Source: Dichetophora obliterata (taxonomy: Eukaryota; Arthropoda; Insecta; Diptera; Sciomyzidae). Taken from it: a DNA stretch of 64,000 nucleotides. The position numbers and the translations under genes are program-made. The notes under the pieces were generated by a model. It saw nothing but the letters and a program-made list of their open reading frames with translations. It ran no database searches and had not been told where the DNA came from. Of the stretch, positions 10,925-22,861 are shown piece after piece. The DNA lies in assembly GCA_963920525.1 (NCBI GenBank), contig OY986436.1, forward strand, positions 84,414,970-84,478,969, given 5' to 3'. Each line of letters starts with the position of its first letter. The stretch's first letter is position 1.

Positions 10925-12395
10925 GCTTATGAGTTATGAGTCGCCTCGTAATTCGGTATTCGGCTACAATTTACCTGTGCCGTTTCACTGTTGACATTTT
11001 ATGAGAATTGGACAAGGGGGAATGGCACCTCGCATACAGCACAAATTTGCGATACTGAATAGCTTTGAAACTATAAGTTTCACAGCGGCAGAATTCAGTA
11101 TTTGACCTAAATTTGACCGTGGTAGTTTCATTGGTTACATTTTATAGGCGTAAAACAAGGGGCGTGGCAACTCATATACAACCCAATTTGCAATTTCGAA
11201 TAGCTTTGGAGTTAAAGGTCGCACAGCTTCAGAATTTAGTAGTCGACCTAAATGTACACATTAAGTTTTACTGATAACATTTTTTAGCATATGTCAAGGG
11301 GGCGTGGCACCTCCCATTTAACCCAAATTTTTGCTAGCAAATAGTTTTGCATAGATAGCTTTGGAGTTATATGTCGCACAGCTTCCGAATTCAGTATTCG
11401 ACCTCAATTGACACATGCAGTTTGACTGATAACATCCCTTTTTTAAGGGGGTGTTGCACTTCCCATACAACCTAAATTTTTGCTAACGTATTGTTTTGGA
11501 GTTATAGGTCGCACAGCGTCGGAATTCAGTATCCGCGCTCAGTTTACACATGTAGTTTAATTGATTACATTTTATGGGCGTTTGACAAGGGGGCGTGGCA
11601 CCTCCCATTTAACTCAAATTTTTGCTAGCAAATAGTTTTGCATAGATAGCTTTGGAGTTATATGTCGCACAGCTTCCGAATTCAGTATTCGACCTCAATT
11701 GACACATGCAGTTTGACTGATAACATCCCTTTTTTAAGGGGGTGTTGCACTTCCCATACAACCTAAATTTTTGCTAACGTATTGTTTTGGAGTTATAGGT
11801 CGCACAGCGTCGGAATTCAGTATCCGCGCTCAGTTTACACATGTGGTTTAATTGATTACATTTTATGGGCGTTTGACAAGGGGGCGTGGTACCTCCCATA
11901 CAACCCAAATTTGCGATATCGCATAGCTTTGAATTTATATGTCACACAGCGTTGGAATTCAGTGTTCGACCTAAATTTACAAATGCAGTATTATTGATTT
12001 CTTTTCATGTGCTGGGAAAGGAGGCGTGGAACCTCCCATACAGCTAAATTTGCGATATTGAATAGCTTTGGAGATTTCGGTCGCACAGCGCTTGAATTTA
12101 GTATTCGACCTCAATGTATACATGCAATTTTACTGATAACATTTTATAGCTTTTGTTAAGGGGGCGTTGCACCTCCCATACAACCAAAATTTGTGCTATT
12201 GAATATCTTTGGAGTTATAGGTCGCTCAGCGTCGGAGTTCAGCATTCAACCTAAGTTTACACATGCAGTTTCATTGGAAACATTTTATGAGCGTTGTACA
12301 AGGGGGTGTGGCACCTCCTATACAACCCAAATTTGTGATATCGAATAGCTTTGTAGTTATATTTCGCACAGCTTCCGAATTCAATGTGCAAAAAA
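10925..12395. repeat. ~140-bp satellite array with a 291-bp higher-order duplication
   Basis: About ten head-to-tail monomers with landmark CAAGGGGGCGTGGCACCTCC. Landmarks fall at 11013, 11156, 11295, 11444, 11586, 11735, 11877, 12016, 12157 and 12299, giving periods of 139-149 bp. Each monomer also holds TTTGGAGTTATAGGTCGCAC and GGAATTCAGTATTCGACCT. The dimer 11295-11585 is repeated almost exactly at 11586-11876, a recent two-monomer amplification within an older diverged array. Isolated related units occur at 38.6-38.9 and 39.9-40.1 kb. Confidence 0.9.
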
Positions 12396-13602
12396 CGAAT
12401 TTTGTTTCCGTATGCAACTATTGCCTCAAATCAAAATTTGCTTTGATAGCATGGCATACTCCAATACGAACAAAAAAGTCGAAGATTATTCAAATTGAAA
12501 AAGGGACTCTTTACTCCTGAATTTCTATATACTAATTTTGATCTTAGAACAATTTAAGCAGTATGGTTCGTCCTGCGATGTTAAAATAAAATGTCTAGTA
12601 ATTCCTCTTAAGTTCATGACGTCAAGAGAAACCTTTGTGTTGTAGTAAAAAACTTCATAAAGATTTGTGCCAACCTGGCCACCTTTGCAGTCACACCAAG
12701 GAAGCCATATGCCATGGGCCACTGGCTCATAAACAACTGCAACAGCAACACATTCAACATAAGTATCTGATATTTCAACGAAGCGACATAAACATTCCGC
12801 GCATTGATGATCTTCGCTCGCGAAAAGGTGCGGTTGTGCGGTCAGATACAGTGCTTGAGAGTACCAACCAACATGGCATGGTTTAAGGTAACTCCACTAT
12901 AAATGTTGTTGCTGTTACCAATGCAAAAACAACAATATGATGTCCTTTGGCATTGAATATGCAACTCCAAAGACAAGCAGCTGAATTTGGCTGGCTGCAA
13001 CTCGTTGTAAAAATATATCAAACGCGATCGATCGGCTAAGACGGGTGCAGAGCCTTCACTAAATGCAGCTATGTTGTTGTTGTTCATGCTGTTGTTATTT
13101 TTACTGGTAGTGCGTCTTAGCGTGGCATGCTTTTTAGTTGGCCAACAAATGCAATTTTATCAGAGGTACTATTTTCTCTTGTGTGGAAACAATTGTTTTA
13201 TTTTTTTTATTTTTTTTGGTTTTTTTTTTTTGTTGTGGTCTTACTTTTTGGCAGTCAGTAGGCAAAACACCAATATTACAGTGCAACAAGAGCAACAACA
13301 AAAACAGCCATACCACAGCATCAATAGCCAGAGATCATCTCGTTGGTCGCCTTCTGTCAGAACTTCTACTTGCAGCCAGCACACAAGTTTTTGCAAACTG
13401 GCGATACAGTTTCGAATTCAGACTTGCGACTTGTGTCGACTCTCAAAATCGGTTTCGCAACCTTTACAAAGTCATACAGATTCGGGAATAAACAGGCAAT
13501 TTTTATATTGGGGAAAATATATTGCCAAATACTCTAAAATATCTATGTAAGCAAAACCTTAAAGAGCAACACATTTTTTTATTAACTATATAAGAACAAA
13601 TA
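12396..13602. other. Apparently unique region with simple-sequence tracts, no supported gene
   Basis: More balanced composition than the surroundings, with CAACAACA/TGTTGTTG-type short repeats and a long T-rich tract at 13196-13245. Open frames here (for example 13071-13550 +) are driven by the T-rich tract and encode a phenylalanine/leucine run without a recognisable domain, so I do not call them genes. Confidence 0.4.
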
Positions 13603-13745
13603 GTGGCGACCGTGGCGTTCTGGTGAGAGTGCGTGGCTTATATGCTTAAGAATCTCGGTAGCCTCGTTTTAATCCCCAGCAGAGATAAAATTTTTTTTCA
13701 ATTAAATTAATATTTTTTTCAGCCGTAACCTCTCTGTAGACAATG
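13603..13745 (+). repeat. tRNA-derived SINE, copy B
   Basis: The head GTGGCGACCGTGGCGTTC leads into an A-box-like TCTGGTGAGAGTGCGTGG. A B-box-like CGTTTTAATCCCC and the family body (TTTTTTCAATTAAATTAATA, then AACCTCTCTGTAGACAATG) follow. It aligns over its whole length with copies A and C, including the non-tRNA part, so common descent from one SINE family is well supported. Confidence 0.7.
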
Positions 13746-16285
13746 TAAGGACTCACACACTTGATCAGCAGAAAGAAGCTCGGTCTAAGTCCTTTCAAAA
13801 GGAGATTTGTCTAGTTAATTTTTTTTTAACTAGAAAATGTTAATAAAAAATCAAATATATAAGTTTTCCGATTAATTATAACTTGGTTATGAGTATGGGT
13901 TATCAGTACCTTCATTAATTCGTTCAAAATTCTAATAATAGTGACCTCTCACATTGTGTCTTAAGGGACTATTAATTCAACTTTCGTTAACAGCACTTTT
14001 TTGAATGAAGATAGGTCAAAGGACATATCATCACTTTCTTCTGAGTTAGTATAAATCCTTAAAAAGCACATTAGAGGCTTGCTAAAAATGTTTAGTATTG
14101 CTTATTTAGATTTTTATATAGATTCTTAGATCTTATTAAAATAATCTTATAAAAATAATACAGTTTGTCTATCAAATATATTTACGAATCGCTTCTTCGT
14201 CCACTTCTTATGATTTTCTTAAAAAAAATGTTTTCTAGAAGAATAATAATAGTTCCTTACGATGAAATGTAATTAATTTTTAAATTTATAATATTGATAA
14301 AAGTGAAACATTAAAGAATTTTCGCAAAATTCAGAAATTTTGATGACTTCGAACTATTTTTCGTTGATTTTATTTATAAATAATGTTTGACAACCTGGGC
14401 TGCCGTGCAAACAGAAAACATAGTTAATACCATTTCTAGGATTTTCACTTTATGATGGAACTTAAATATGCATTTTTGGCTCTATTTAAAACAGTCATCC
14501 TCTAGCCTTTACGATGTATAGTTTTTGAGATATTGGACTGTCTAAACATAGTATGCACAGTAAGGTGGGTCACCAAAAATAATTAAAAATGACCGCCCCT
14601 CACTTATGTCGAGATGATTTTAGTACCATACAAAACATTTTTTTGTGGGCCCAAAAACAGCCTCAAAAGTCATTGAATAGATCTCAATAATGAAAACAAT
14701 TCGTCGTCGGAATATTTTTACCTTCGATTCCATCTTTGACTATATATATAAATTTTTCATCTTATATCTTCAGTACCCCCATAACTTAAAATTTTTTTAA
14801 GAATATAAAAGTTTATAAAAATCATTAAACTTTTGTGAAGAAAGTTTTCAATTTCATTCATAGGGAAAAAGTTACAGCGAATTAACTTTTCGGTGAAGTA
14901 TGTGTCCGTTTTTTGGTCTTTAGACTTCAGTTCATCTTCATCTGGCGTCGTTTACTTTTGAAATAACTTTGTTTATCTTCGGTTTTGCTCGTAAGTCTTA
15001 GGTTCTTCTTCGTGTGGCTTCTTTCTTCATACAAAATTGTTCACAATCGGTTCAGTCGTTCAGTCGGGCGTAATTGAGCCATCTGGAATGATATTTGTAG
15101 TGGATAAGGACTTTTTACCTCCTTCCGATTTTAAAAAGTCCCCAACACCTTGTAGCCCAAAAAAGTACCTTCAGATATAACTTACAACCAGTGCTGCTAT
15201 ATTTTTGTGAGTAAAAGACTTCATTGGTATACGTCAAAATACGTCATTTTCAAAAATTTTCGAAAAAAAATAAAAAAAAATCATAAAGAAAAACTCATAT
15301 TACCTAACCATATCATATTACCTAACCTAACCTTACCTAACCTTAACATTTTTTTATGCATAGTAATAAAAAAACACGAGCATGTATAGTTAAAAAGTAT
15401 TTCGTACAACACAAAATGAAACAACAATAAGTTCAACTTATATAGTAACTTTTAATTTGTACTATTCGTTCGTATTGAATAACGAATTGCTTTATAAAGC
15501 AGTAACATTAAAACTGCAGCATTTTTTAAATTCATCGATTAGTTTTTTATATAAGCTACAAATAAACTCTTAAATAGACTTCAATAAAATATATTATTTG
15601 TAAAATTCTGGTTTTGAATAATATTACTGCAATAAGCTTTATAATCAATTATTTAAGGATGTAGTCTGGTGCTCTAGTTTTTTAAGAAACAATATATTGG
15701 GAGTATACTGTAAAAATTTCAGATCAAAATTCAAAATATTAACGATGTTATAGCACATAGTTGAAAGTAACTGATAACAGCGGGCTGTATATCATTAAAA
15801 CTTTAAAAGCACTTTTCTCGAAACAACGGGTTAATACACTTTTTTTTTCGTTGTCCACTTTGGACGTGAAAAAATTTTAAAAAAAATAATGGATAGAATC
15901 AAAAATTTTGTATGCAGTTAAAAATGTCAAAATAAAAATTATTGTATTTCCTTTTGTTATAATCAAAAATTCCTAAAATAAACCTTAAAAATTAGGTTGG
16001 AGCACCAAACTACAACCTTAAATAATGATATATATGAGATTTTTCTAATATAAGCTTAGTATGCTGTAGAATCGAAAAGAAATCTTCCGTAAGAGATGCA
16101 TTGCGTTTTTGACAGCGAACATTTTTTTCGTTTTTTAGTACGCTGTTGAACCGAAAAATTGCAAAATTCAGCCATGTTCACTACCATGATTGGAGAGTTA
16201 AAATGTCAAAATTTTGCTGTCTTTTATATGTCGGTACATTTAATTGGCGTGGAAATTTGACATTAAACAATAATGTTCAACTAAC
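13746..16285. other. AT-rich region without genes
   Basis: No supported coding sequence or element ends. Notable only for a short run of CCTAACC/CCTTACC units at about 15303-15347. Confidence 0.4.
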
Positions 16286-16438
16286 TCCCAAGTTACACGA
16301 TGTCCGTTTTGCTCGGCGTACAAATTATTTTTTTGTTGCTTCCAATGCGAAATTGTCAAAAAATTCGGAGAATACAACAACATCCACACAACAACCATAT
16401 TGTACGGCCGAACAAACAGACATCGTGTAACCTTGGGG
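16286..16438. mobile_element. MITE family 1, copy A
   Basis: A 153-bp element with inverted ends: left TTACACGATGTCCGTTTTG plus CTCGGCGTAC, right GTACGGCCGAAC plus AACAGACATCGTGTAA, with the inverted match continuing outward through CCCAAG/CTTGGG. The interior (CAAATTATTTTTTTGTTGCT) is shared with the copy at 22716-22861. No coding capacity. Confidence 0.75.
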
Positions 16439-17152
16439 TAACACGTTATGATAAGTATGTGTTAGTGTTAAGTCTACAACTAAAATTCGCTTGTAGAATT
16501 AAATGCCTAAACATTTTCGTATTACAGTTAAAAAATGGCTGAAGGCATAGTGGAGCTTTTAGGTCTAGTGGAACATAAAAGTACTGCATACTTGGTTTTT
16601 CGAATATATCCTCAAAATCGCGATTCGAGGCCAAAGACTGTTCCTAGGTGAACAAATAAAACATAGTTGTTATGCAACACTGGCATTTAAAGTTGGATTT
16701 CAATTAAAACTCTTTTTTTTTAAGAATAAAACTAATATGTGAATTGGTGTGCTATTTGAATTACCAAAGGGTACAATAACAAAGATACAATCGAAATTAT
16801 TAGAAATTTACCATTTTAAAATTTTTTTTTCATTCCTCTAACAATTTTTTTAAAAAATTGTATCTGAAGGCACTTGGATATATATTTCAATACTTAAAAA
16901 GCTTGTAATATTCTGCATCTCACTAACTAATTTTTGATGAAATTGGTTAAAGCTTGAAGGAAATGTCAAATTGAAAGCATATCAACTATTATAAAACTCA
17001 TTCAAAAAATGTGGTCACTTATTGTTTACTTTTGCTAACACAAAATCAGAATTTTATATATATATGAGATTTAAAAATAATTTAAGATGCCAATAAATCA
17101 GATAGCTTCATATACATTTTTGGCTGTTTTGGTCAATTAACAAAAACATTAA

Positions 17153-17440
17153 GGGTATTCAGAGGTAGTCTTGTTACGGTGTTAGATTGCTGAAATGTTG
17201 ATTATTTGAACAACACTACAGCAAAATGCACGTCTTGTCATATTTCAACAATTCAACACTCTAACAATACCTCGACCCTATTGCTATGAGTGGCGGTACG
17301 GTGTTGAATATTTTTGTTGTCAGTTCACAATCTAATTTTGACAGAAGTGTAGGTGTAGCAAAATAATTTAATGCGTGTGTTCACACGTACATCAAAATTT
17401 CAATAATCTAACACCGTAACAAGATTACCTCTGAATACTC
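17153..17440. mobile_element. MITE family 2 with ~50-bp terminal inverted repeats
   Basis: The left end GGGTATTCAGAGGTAGTCTT continues GTTACGGTGTTAGATT; the right end is its complement (AATCTAACACCGTAAC, then CTGAATACTC). About 50 bp of each arm pair with few mismatches in a 288-bp element. The flanking TAA/TTA bases do not give a clear duplication, so the superfamily is not assigned. Confidence 0.8.
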
Positions 17441-18069
17441 TTATTATTTTGCCCAAAAGATAATTTTCATATATATCAAAAGTTTTAAATATTTTACCAA
17501 TTTTAATTTTTTACAACAAAAATTGATTGAAGTTGAAAAAACTATTTTATTTTTTAGTAATAAGAAAATATTTACAAAGTAAATAGAAAATTTCCAAAAA
17601 TTAGGATATTAGGATACACTACAAGTTCTTCGTAAGACATCTTAAAACGGTTTTTTTTTGCTTCAAATACGATTCAGAGGGTATAAGTTCAAGTATACAG
17701 TAATACTTAGTTTTGTCCGGCCTAACAATCATCCTAATTCCGTGACAAGTTTTCGAATATTTAATTTTTAACACTGTGTTATTAAAATCGATGGATTCTA
17801 TAACAATAAAAATGAATTAAGGCACCGAATTAATGAAAAACACATGTTTCAAACAAAATTTGATAATCAGATCAGACAAAAAACTTTCGAGGTACTTATG
17901 CACATTCGAATTTATAAAAATAAAACAATTTTAGTTTTTTTTCATTTCCATGGGGATTTCTGAAGGCCTAAGACCTTTGCAAATTTTTTAACCGATTTCA
18001 ACATTCAAAGTTGAAGATCATCAGCATATATCAGCATAATATGATAAACTTATTTATACATAGTTGCAG
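17441..18069. other. AT-rich spacer
   Basis: No genes, terminal repeats or RNA features recognised. Confidence 0.4.
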
Positions 18070-18900
18070 GAACGAAGCAAAGCGCAAAGCCAATTTGTTG
18101 ATAACAGTTTCCTCGTTCACATGAATATCCTTATGAATATTTAATAGCGCTAAAGCAGTAAGGCATTCCGTTCTAGTGGCATTTTGAATTCAATTTTTTA
18201 AAAACTTTAATGTGCAAAAGGAACGTATACTGGAAGCTGTACTACAGGGCAAAGTAAAAATAATTTCCAGAATTTTGTAAAATTGCTGAAACATCCATTT
18301 CTAAAAGCTACATTTGTCACCGCAAAATAATAAAAGTATTTCAAGAGCTGTTTTGCAACCCTCATTTCAATTATTTGTCCATTTAGATTTCTTTAACTCA
18401 AGTTCGGTTCCCAACTTCTTTATATCTATTTTATTTGGATACAAAACCCATATAGCCGTTTGAAAAGATTTAATATTAAACTTGTTTATTTTTGATGGAC
18501 GTTTGCTTTCAAAACTTGCAAGTGCTTTTGAAAGTGCTTTGGAAATCGGAACAATATTTAATTAATAAACTGATTTACGAAAAGAAGTGAAAAGCTTAAT
18601 TCGATAAAAATTCTCTGCTATTTCTGCCGTTACATTGCAACGAGGCTTAATTATTTCCATTCCAAGTTAATAAAAGCATATCTCAGTTTTATTAAATATA
18701 TCTTTAAATTCTGCTTTATCGTTATTTCGATAATTTTCCAAAGGTTCGACTACAAGATTTATATGTTCGCATCATTCTATTAGAACTTTATCAATTTTTT
18801 GATTCAGTATTGTCAGATTTGACGTAAATGAAAATATTTTATGTATTAAATAAGATGCAACCAACAGTTCTGGACTAGTAACTGTGCACATTTATTTGTT
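18070..18900 (-). pseudogene. hAT-type transposase remnant (hAT-2), C-terminal half
   Basis: On the minus strand, broken frames spell the C-terminal region of a DUF4371-type hAT transposase. From high to low coordinate: VVEPLENYRNNDKAEFKDIF; then ILEIIFTLPCSTASSIRSF; then CLTALALLNIHKDIHVNEET. The TLPCSTAS-RSF block followed by LTALALLNIHKDI is the hATC dimerisation domain of the group. Stops and frameshifts interrupt it and no N-terminal half is readable. A TIR-like stretch at 20364-20405 (GTGGGGCGGTTTGAACCCCC) may be its upstream end, now separated by the foldback element at 19097-20263. That link is inference. Confidence 0.7.
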
Positions 18901-19087
18901 TGCTTGAAACGAAGTGTCACCGATAGAATTTTAGGTAAAAAGTTCTTGTAAGTACTTGATAAAAATCACACACAGCTCAAGAAATGTATGTATCCGTTTA
19001 GCAAACGTTAGTATGTTAGCAAGAATATAAAGTAAAAGAAATAGTAAAATATTTATATGTATTATATTTGACTTTATATCTAACCAA

Positions 19088-19096
19088 ACTACTCAT
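19088..19096. repeat. 9-bp target duplication, left copy
   Basis: ACTACTCAT, repeated at 20264-20272, directly flanks the foldback element. Confidence 0.8.
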
Positions 19097-20263
19097 TAGA
19101 CTGGCCTTTTCAACAATTTTTCGAAAATCAAGTATTTGACCAGCTAAGAACGAGAAGTTTGGGATAAAAACCAACATGTGTTAATATGAGTTCGATAGGA
19201 GAACGCCGAGTGACCGCGAGTGGGTCGTTTTATTTAAAATTGCAAAAACGTTTGAAAATGTATTGACTTTTAACATATTTCTCGATTTTTTGCATATAAT
19301 ACCTAATTTTGCGCAAAAAACTGGTATGCACTTCGGTTTTTTATTTAATTGTTTCAAAAAAAATGGGCTATAAAACATAAAAATCGGATAAAAATTACCA
19401 GAGTTGTGATGTTTTACTTTTCGAAAAAAATTAGTTTTTTTTTGTTGTAATATAAAAATCTTAATAATTCAAATTTGAAGAAATTGCAATAATATGTTGT
19501 GTAATTGTTTTCTGAAACAAGACTTTGTGTTCGAAATGCCAAAAACAGGCACTTTGAACATTTTTGGAAAAAATTTAAGTTTCAACAGCTAAAACTTTTG
19601 TATCCGAATTTTGGTTTTTGTAATTTTTGGAACAAAATAACTTTAGATTATGTCAAAATCACACGTGATGGCGTTTTTAGGTTTTGAATTTTTGGATTTT
19701 AAGCAAATTTTTTGGTGAAAATACCCAAATTCGAAAATTACAAAATGTTACAATTCTAGTACAAAATTTCATAAATACCAAGTTATTTAACGTAATCACA
19801 AAATTTTTTTGCATTTGCATTAAGTGTTATTTCAGCAAATATTTCAACAACATTTAATTGCAAGTTTTTTAGAAATTTTCATTTTTAAGATTTTTTGTAT
19901 TACAACAAGAAAAAAATAAATTATTTGGAATTGTATAATATCACAACTGGTGATTTTTATCCAATTTTTAAATTGAATAGCTCATTTCTAGAAGCAATTA
20001 AATACAAAACGAAGTGCATACTAGGTTTATGCACAAAATTAGATTTAATGTGCAATAAAACGAGGAATATGTAAAAAGTTAAAAATTTTCGAATGCTTTT
20101 TAATTTAAAAAAAAAAAAACGATCAGCTCGTGGTCACTCTTCGTACTTTTATCGAACTCATATTAACACATGTTGATTTTATTTTTAAATGCCACGTTTT
20201 TAACTAGTCATATTTTTCATTTTCGAATTATTTAAATTTTTCATACAAATGCATGGCCAGTCT
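19097..20263. mobile_element. Foldback element with long inverted arms (FB-1)
   Basis: The ends TAGACTGGCC / GGCCAGTCT are inverted, and the match continues inward almost to the centre near 19670: CAACATGTGTTAATATGAGT with TTCGATA on the left faces its complement at 20148-20175. Other paired blocks are at GTATGCACTTCG/CGAAGTGCATAC and TTGTTGTAATA/TATTACAAC. Arms are about 500 bp with scattered mismatches. Exact 9-bp duplications flank it. A 9-bp duplication and very long arms fit the Foldback (FB) or Mutator-like type. Open frames inside are arm shadows and encode nothing recognisable. Confidence 0.8.
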
Positions 20264-20272
20264 ACTACTCAT
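20264..20272. repeat. 9-bp target duplication, right copy
   Basis: ACTACTCAT, identical to 19088-19096. Confidence 0.8.
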
Positions 20273-21527
20273 ATACAAATTTTAATTTATCTTCATGTTT
20301 TAGCAAAATTAAATAATTTGGAATATCTGTGTTCACATTCAATACAAAAAATATTCTGGATTGCTTAGTGGGGCGGTTTGAACCCCCTGAATCCCCCCTT
20401 AACTACCGCATTGATGCCGGCCATAACGAGCGAGAAATCACTTACTCTCCTTGGCAAGCTGACTCTTACTCGAATCGAGTAATTTTTTTTATTGAAATGC
20501 TGACTCGATAACTCGCCAACTCGAGTTTCTACTTCAGTCAAAATTATTTAAACTCGATTTAAGAAAGTATTTGACTCGTCACATCACTAACCCAGAGTTA
20601 AAAGCGGAGATACAATGTTCTGAAAAGCTAGCAAGGCTTGTGACTGTCGAGCGACAAAGGAGCGCAATTCGTATTGTAGTGGTGATATTAGTCTTTTTAC
20701 CGCAGAAAATGTATTTTGCTTAAGGTTTATTATAATATATACGAAAAGCTTAGAAACTGTTGATAGTTTAGAAATTGTTCTATAATTGGCAATATTATTT
20801 TATTACCAAATTTTTAAATAGGTATTATAGATGACATTTTTATAATCCAATAAAAAAACATCTGCATTAAGGAATCTATTAAAACTTAATTGAAGTGGGA
20901 CTGACAATTTTTGACAAGACACGCAGAAAGACCATCAATATCAGATTTTATTAATTTTTTTTTATATTCTAATTTCATTTAAAACGTCTTGCTTAAATAC
21001 AAAAATAGTACCTAAATCAATGGCATGCAGATATACTCTGTCATATTCCAAAGCATAGTCAGTTATTGGCTCAATGTTGTTTTGAAAATACTCAGCAAAA
21101 AGATTTGCTGTAGCAAGGGCAGTATTTGAACGTTCATTATTTCCTTTTTGGATTTCCTTTACTCTAAAATGATTTTGGACTTGATTTAATGTTTGCTCCA
21201 ATTCTTAAAATATATTGATTAAAGAGATATTTATTAAGAAAGTTGAATTCTCTCATAAAATGACGATTTTATTTGAAACAACATACTTTTTATGCATACC
21301 ATAATGTTAATAATACATAACACGGCTAATATTAAAGTATGATTTTCATTGTTTTTGATTAAAAACTTTATTTAATGTTATCAGTTTTCTTCAAATTTAA
21401 TAATACCTAACCCTTCATAGTATTAAACATTATTACTTCGCAAGAGTTTTTCTGTTTGTTCTTTTCTTATCATTCATAAGTTTTAAAGATGTTTCGATTT
21501 ATGATATCATACCCTGAAGTCCAAACA
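20273..21527. other. Mixed region; possible hAT end, no supported gene
   Basis: Near 20364-20405 there is a C/G-rich stretch (GGCGGTTTGAACCCCC, then AATCCCCCCTTAACTACCGC) resembling hAT terminal regions. A 79-codon open frame at 20962-21201 (-) contains ALATANLFAEYFQNN, vaguely like the spacer before LINE reverse transcriptase, but is too short to call. Confidence 0.35.
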
Positions 21528-21986
21528 CATATGCATGGTTCAAAATCTTGGAATAAAATTTAAACTTTTCTGTACTTTATATATGACCACACCAATTTTG
21601 GTTTCAAATCTAGTATTTGCCAAATACTAAAAAATCGTTTTAATACAGCTTTGGTTTAAAATTTAGTACAAGCTTGGATTAAAATATAAAAAAAAAAACA
21701 CAGTAAGATTAGAACCAGGAACATACAGTTTGCGAGTTCACTACGTTAACCACTGGGCTATTACGCTATACAAAACAAAAGCAATAAACAAGCAAATGAA
21801 ACTAATAGCCTAATATTGAGTTTCCGCAATGCAATATTTCTTTGGTTTAAATTTTAGTACAGAAAAGTTTTAATTATGATTTAGTATTTGTGAAAGTTTA
21901 AATTTTAAAACTCAAGGTTAAAAAATATGCAGTATTATTTTAGCTTGACTAAAATTTATTCCAAGATTTTTAACCGGGTGTATGTA
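21528..21986. mobile_element. MITE family 3, copy A, containing a tRNA-like insertion
   Basis: The left end ATGGTTCAAAATCTTGGAAT plus AAAATTT faces the right end AATTTATTCCAAGATTTTTA plus ACCGGGTG. Inside, between A-rich tracts, a tRNA-like stretch lies on the minus strand (about 21695-21775). Blocks of the interior (GGTTTAAAATTTA) recur in the relative at 30148-30420. Confidence 0.6.
21695..21775 (-). repeat. tRNA-like SINE head
   Basis: Minus strand shows an A-box-like TAGCCCAGTGGTTAACGTAG and, about 40 bp later, a B-box-like CTGGTTCTAATCT. It differs from the SINE family at 5.5, 13.6 and 62.1 kb. I see no good cloverleaf, so a functional tRNA gene is unlikely. Confidence 0.5.
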
Positions 21987-22715
21987 TATTAAGCCCACAA
22001 AACTCCTTAAAAACTCGTTTTAAGAAAAAAATCCAAAACAGTTTTCTTATACTGATAGAATTTGAGAGTGGTGAAATGAATACTTATGGATCAATGAAAG
22101 AAAACTGTTTTGGCTTTTTTATTAACAAAAAAAAAAAAAATAAATAAAAAAATAAACACATAAGGTCGAAATATATACAAATCCAATTTGTTGAAAATTT
22201 CTATTTTCGTAATCAAAATATACGATTAAGTTTTTATGAACATTATTCGAAAGCTGAGAAAAAATTACGAATTTCTTGCTTGGTACAAATTTTTCTATCT
22301 TTATCAGTTTTGCAGTATAAGCGATTGAAGTAAAAATTTTCTTTAAATATAAACTTTTATTTAAAGAAAAGTGAACTAAAAAGAAAAAAAAAACATTTTA
22401 GTGACATTTGTCATATTTCGTCGCTCGCGTGAAAAACTGTCATAACCCACACTTTTTTTAAAATTTAGTTAATCCTACTATAACACTTTTCATGCTATAT
22501 GCTTTTGCGGGACAAAAAGCTTGCGATATTGATAGATTGTAACCTCATTTATGTTTACAGATTAAAACGCACTTCAGTTTACTACTTTGCAAAAAATATT
22601 TTTAAATTCGGAATTTTATCATTTAGCTAAATTGGCAGATGCAATCATTTTTAGTTTTTTAAAAGTTTTTGAAAGTTTAAAAAGACTTTATATGGTCTAG
22701 ACAATTTTCTTTTAT
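21987..22715. other. AT-rich spacer with a small hairpin
   Basis: No genes. A near-perfect 16-bp inverted repeat, CCAAAACAGTTTTCTT at 22033-22048 and its complement at 22098-22113, forms an ~80-bp hairpin that may be a very short MITE. Confidence 0.5.
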
Positions 22716-22861
22716 CCATAGGACACGATTTCCGTTTGCTCGGAATACAAATTATTTTGTTGCTTTCAATGCGAAACTGTAAAAAATTCTGAGGTTACAA
22801 CAACAAAATTATTTGTACGCCCATGTGTACACCGAGGAAACTGACATCGTGTAATATGGGC
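22716..22861. mobile_element. MITE family 1, copy B
   Basis: Ends ATAGGACACGATTTCCGTTT and GACATCGTGTAATATGGG, with interior CAAATTATTTTGTTGCTTTC, match copy A at 16286-16438. The terminal complementarity is more decayed than in copy A. Confidence 0.65.

Noticed and set aside
13071..13550. 159-codon open frame, hydrophobic
   Set aside because: Most of it is the translation of a long T-rich tract (Phe/Leu run). No domain, and overlapping frames exist on both strands.
15303..15347. CCTAACC-type repeats resembling insect telomere repeat TTAGG
   Set aside because: Only a few irregular units (CCTAA, CCTTA, CCTAACC) mixed with other sequence. Flies lack TTAGG telomeres, so simple AT-rich drift is more likely.
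15189..16683. Possible third hAT pair: CAGTGCTGC at 15189 and GCAACACTG at 16674
   Set aside because: The flanking 8-mers (CTTACAAC and GCATTTAA) do not match and nothing between them looks like a transposase.
20962..21201. 79-codon minus-strand frame with LFAEYFQNN
   Set aside because: Weak resemblance to LINE linker sequence, no adjacent reverse transcriptase motifs.
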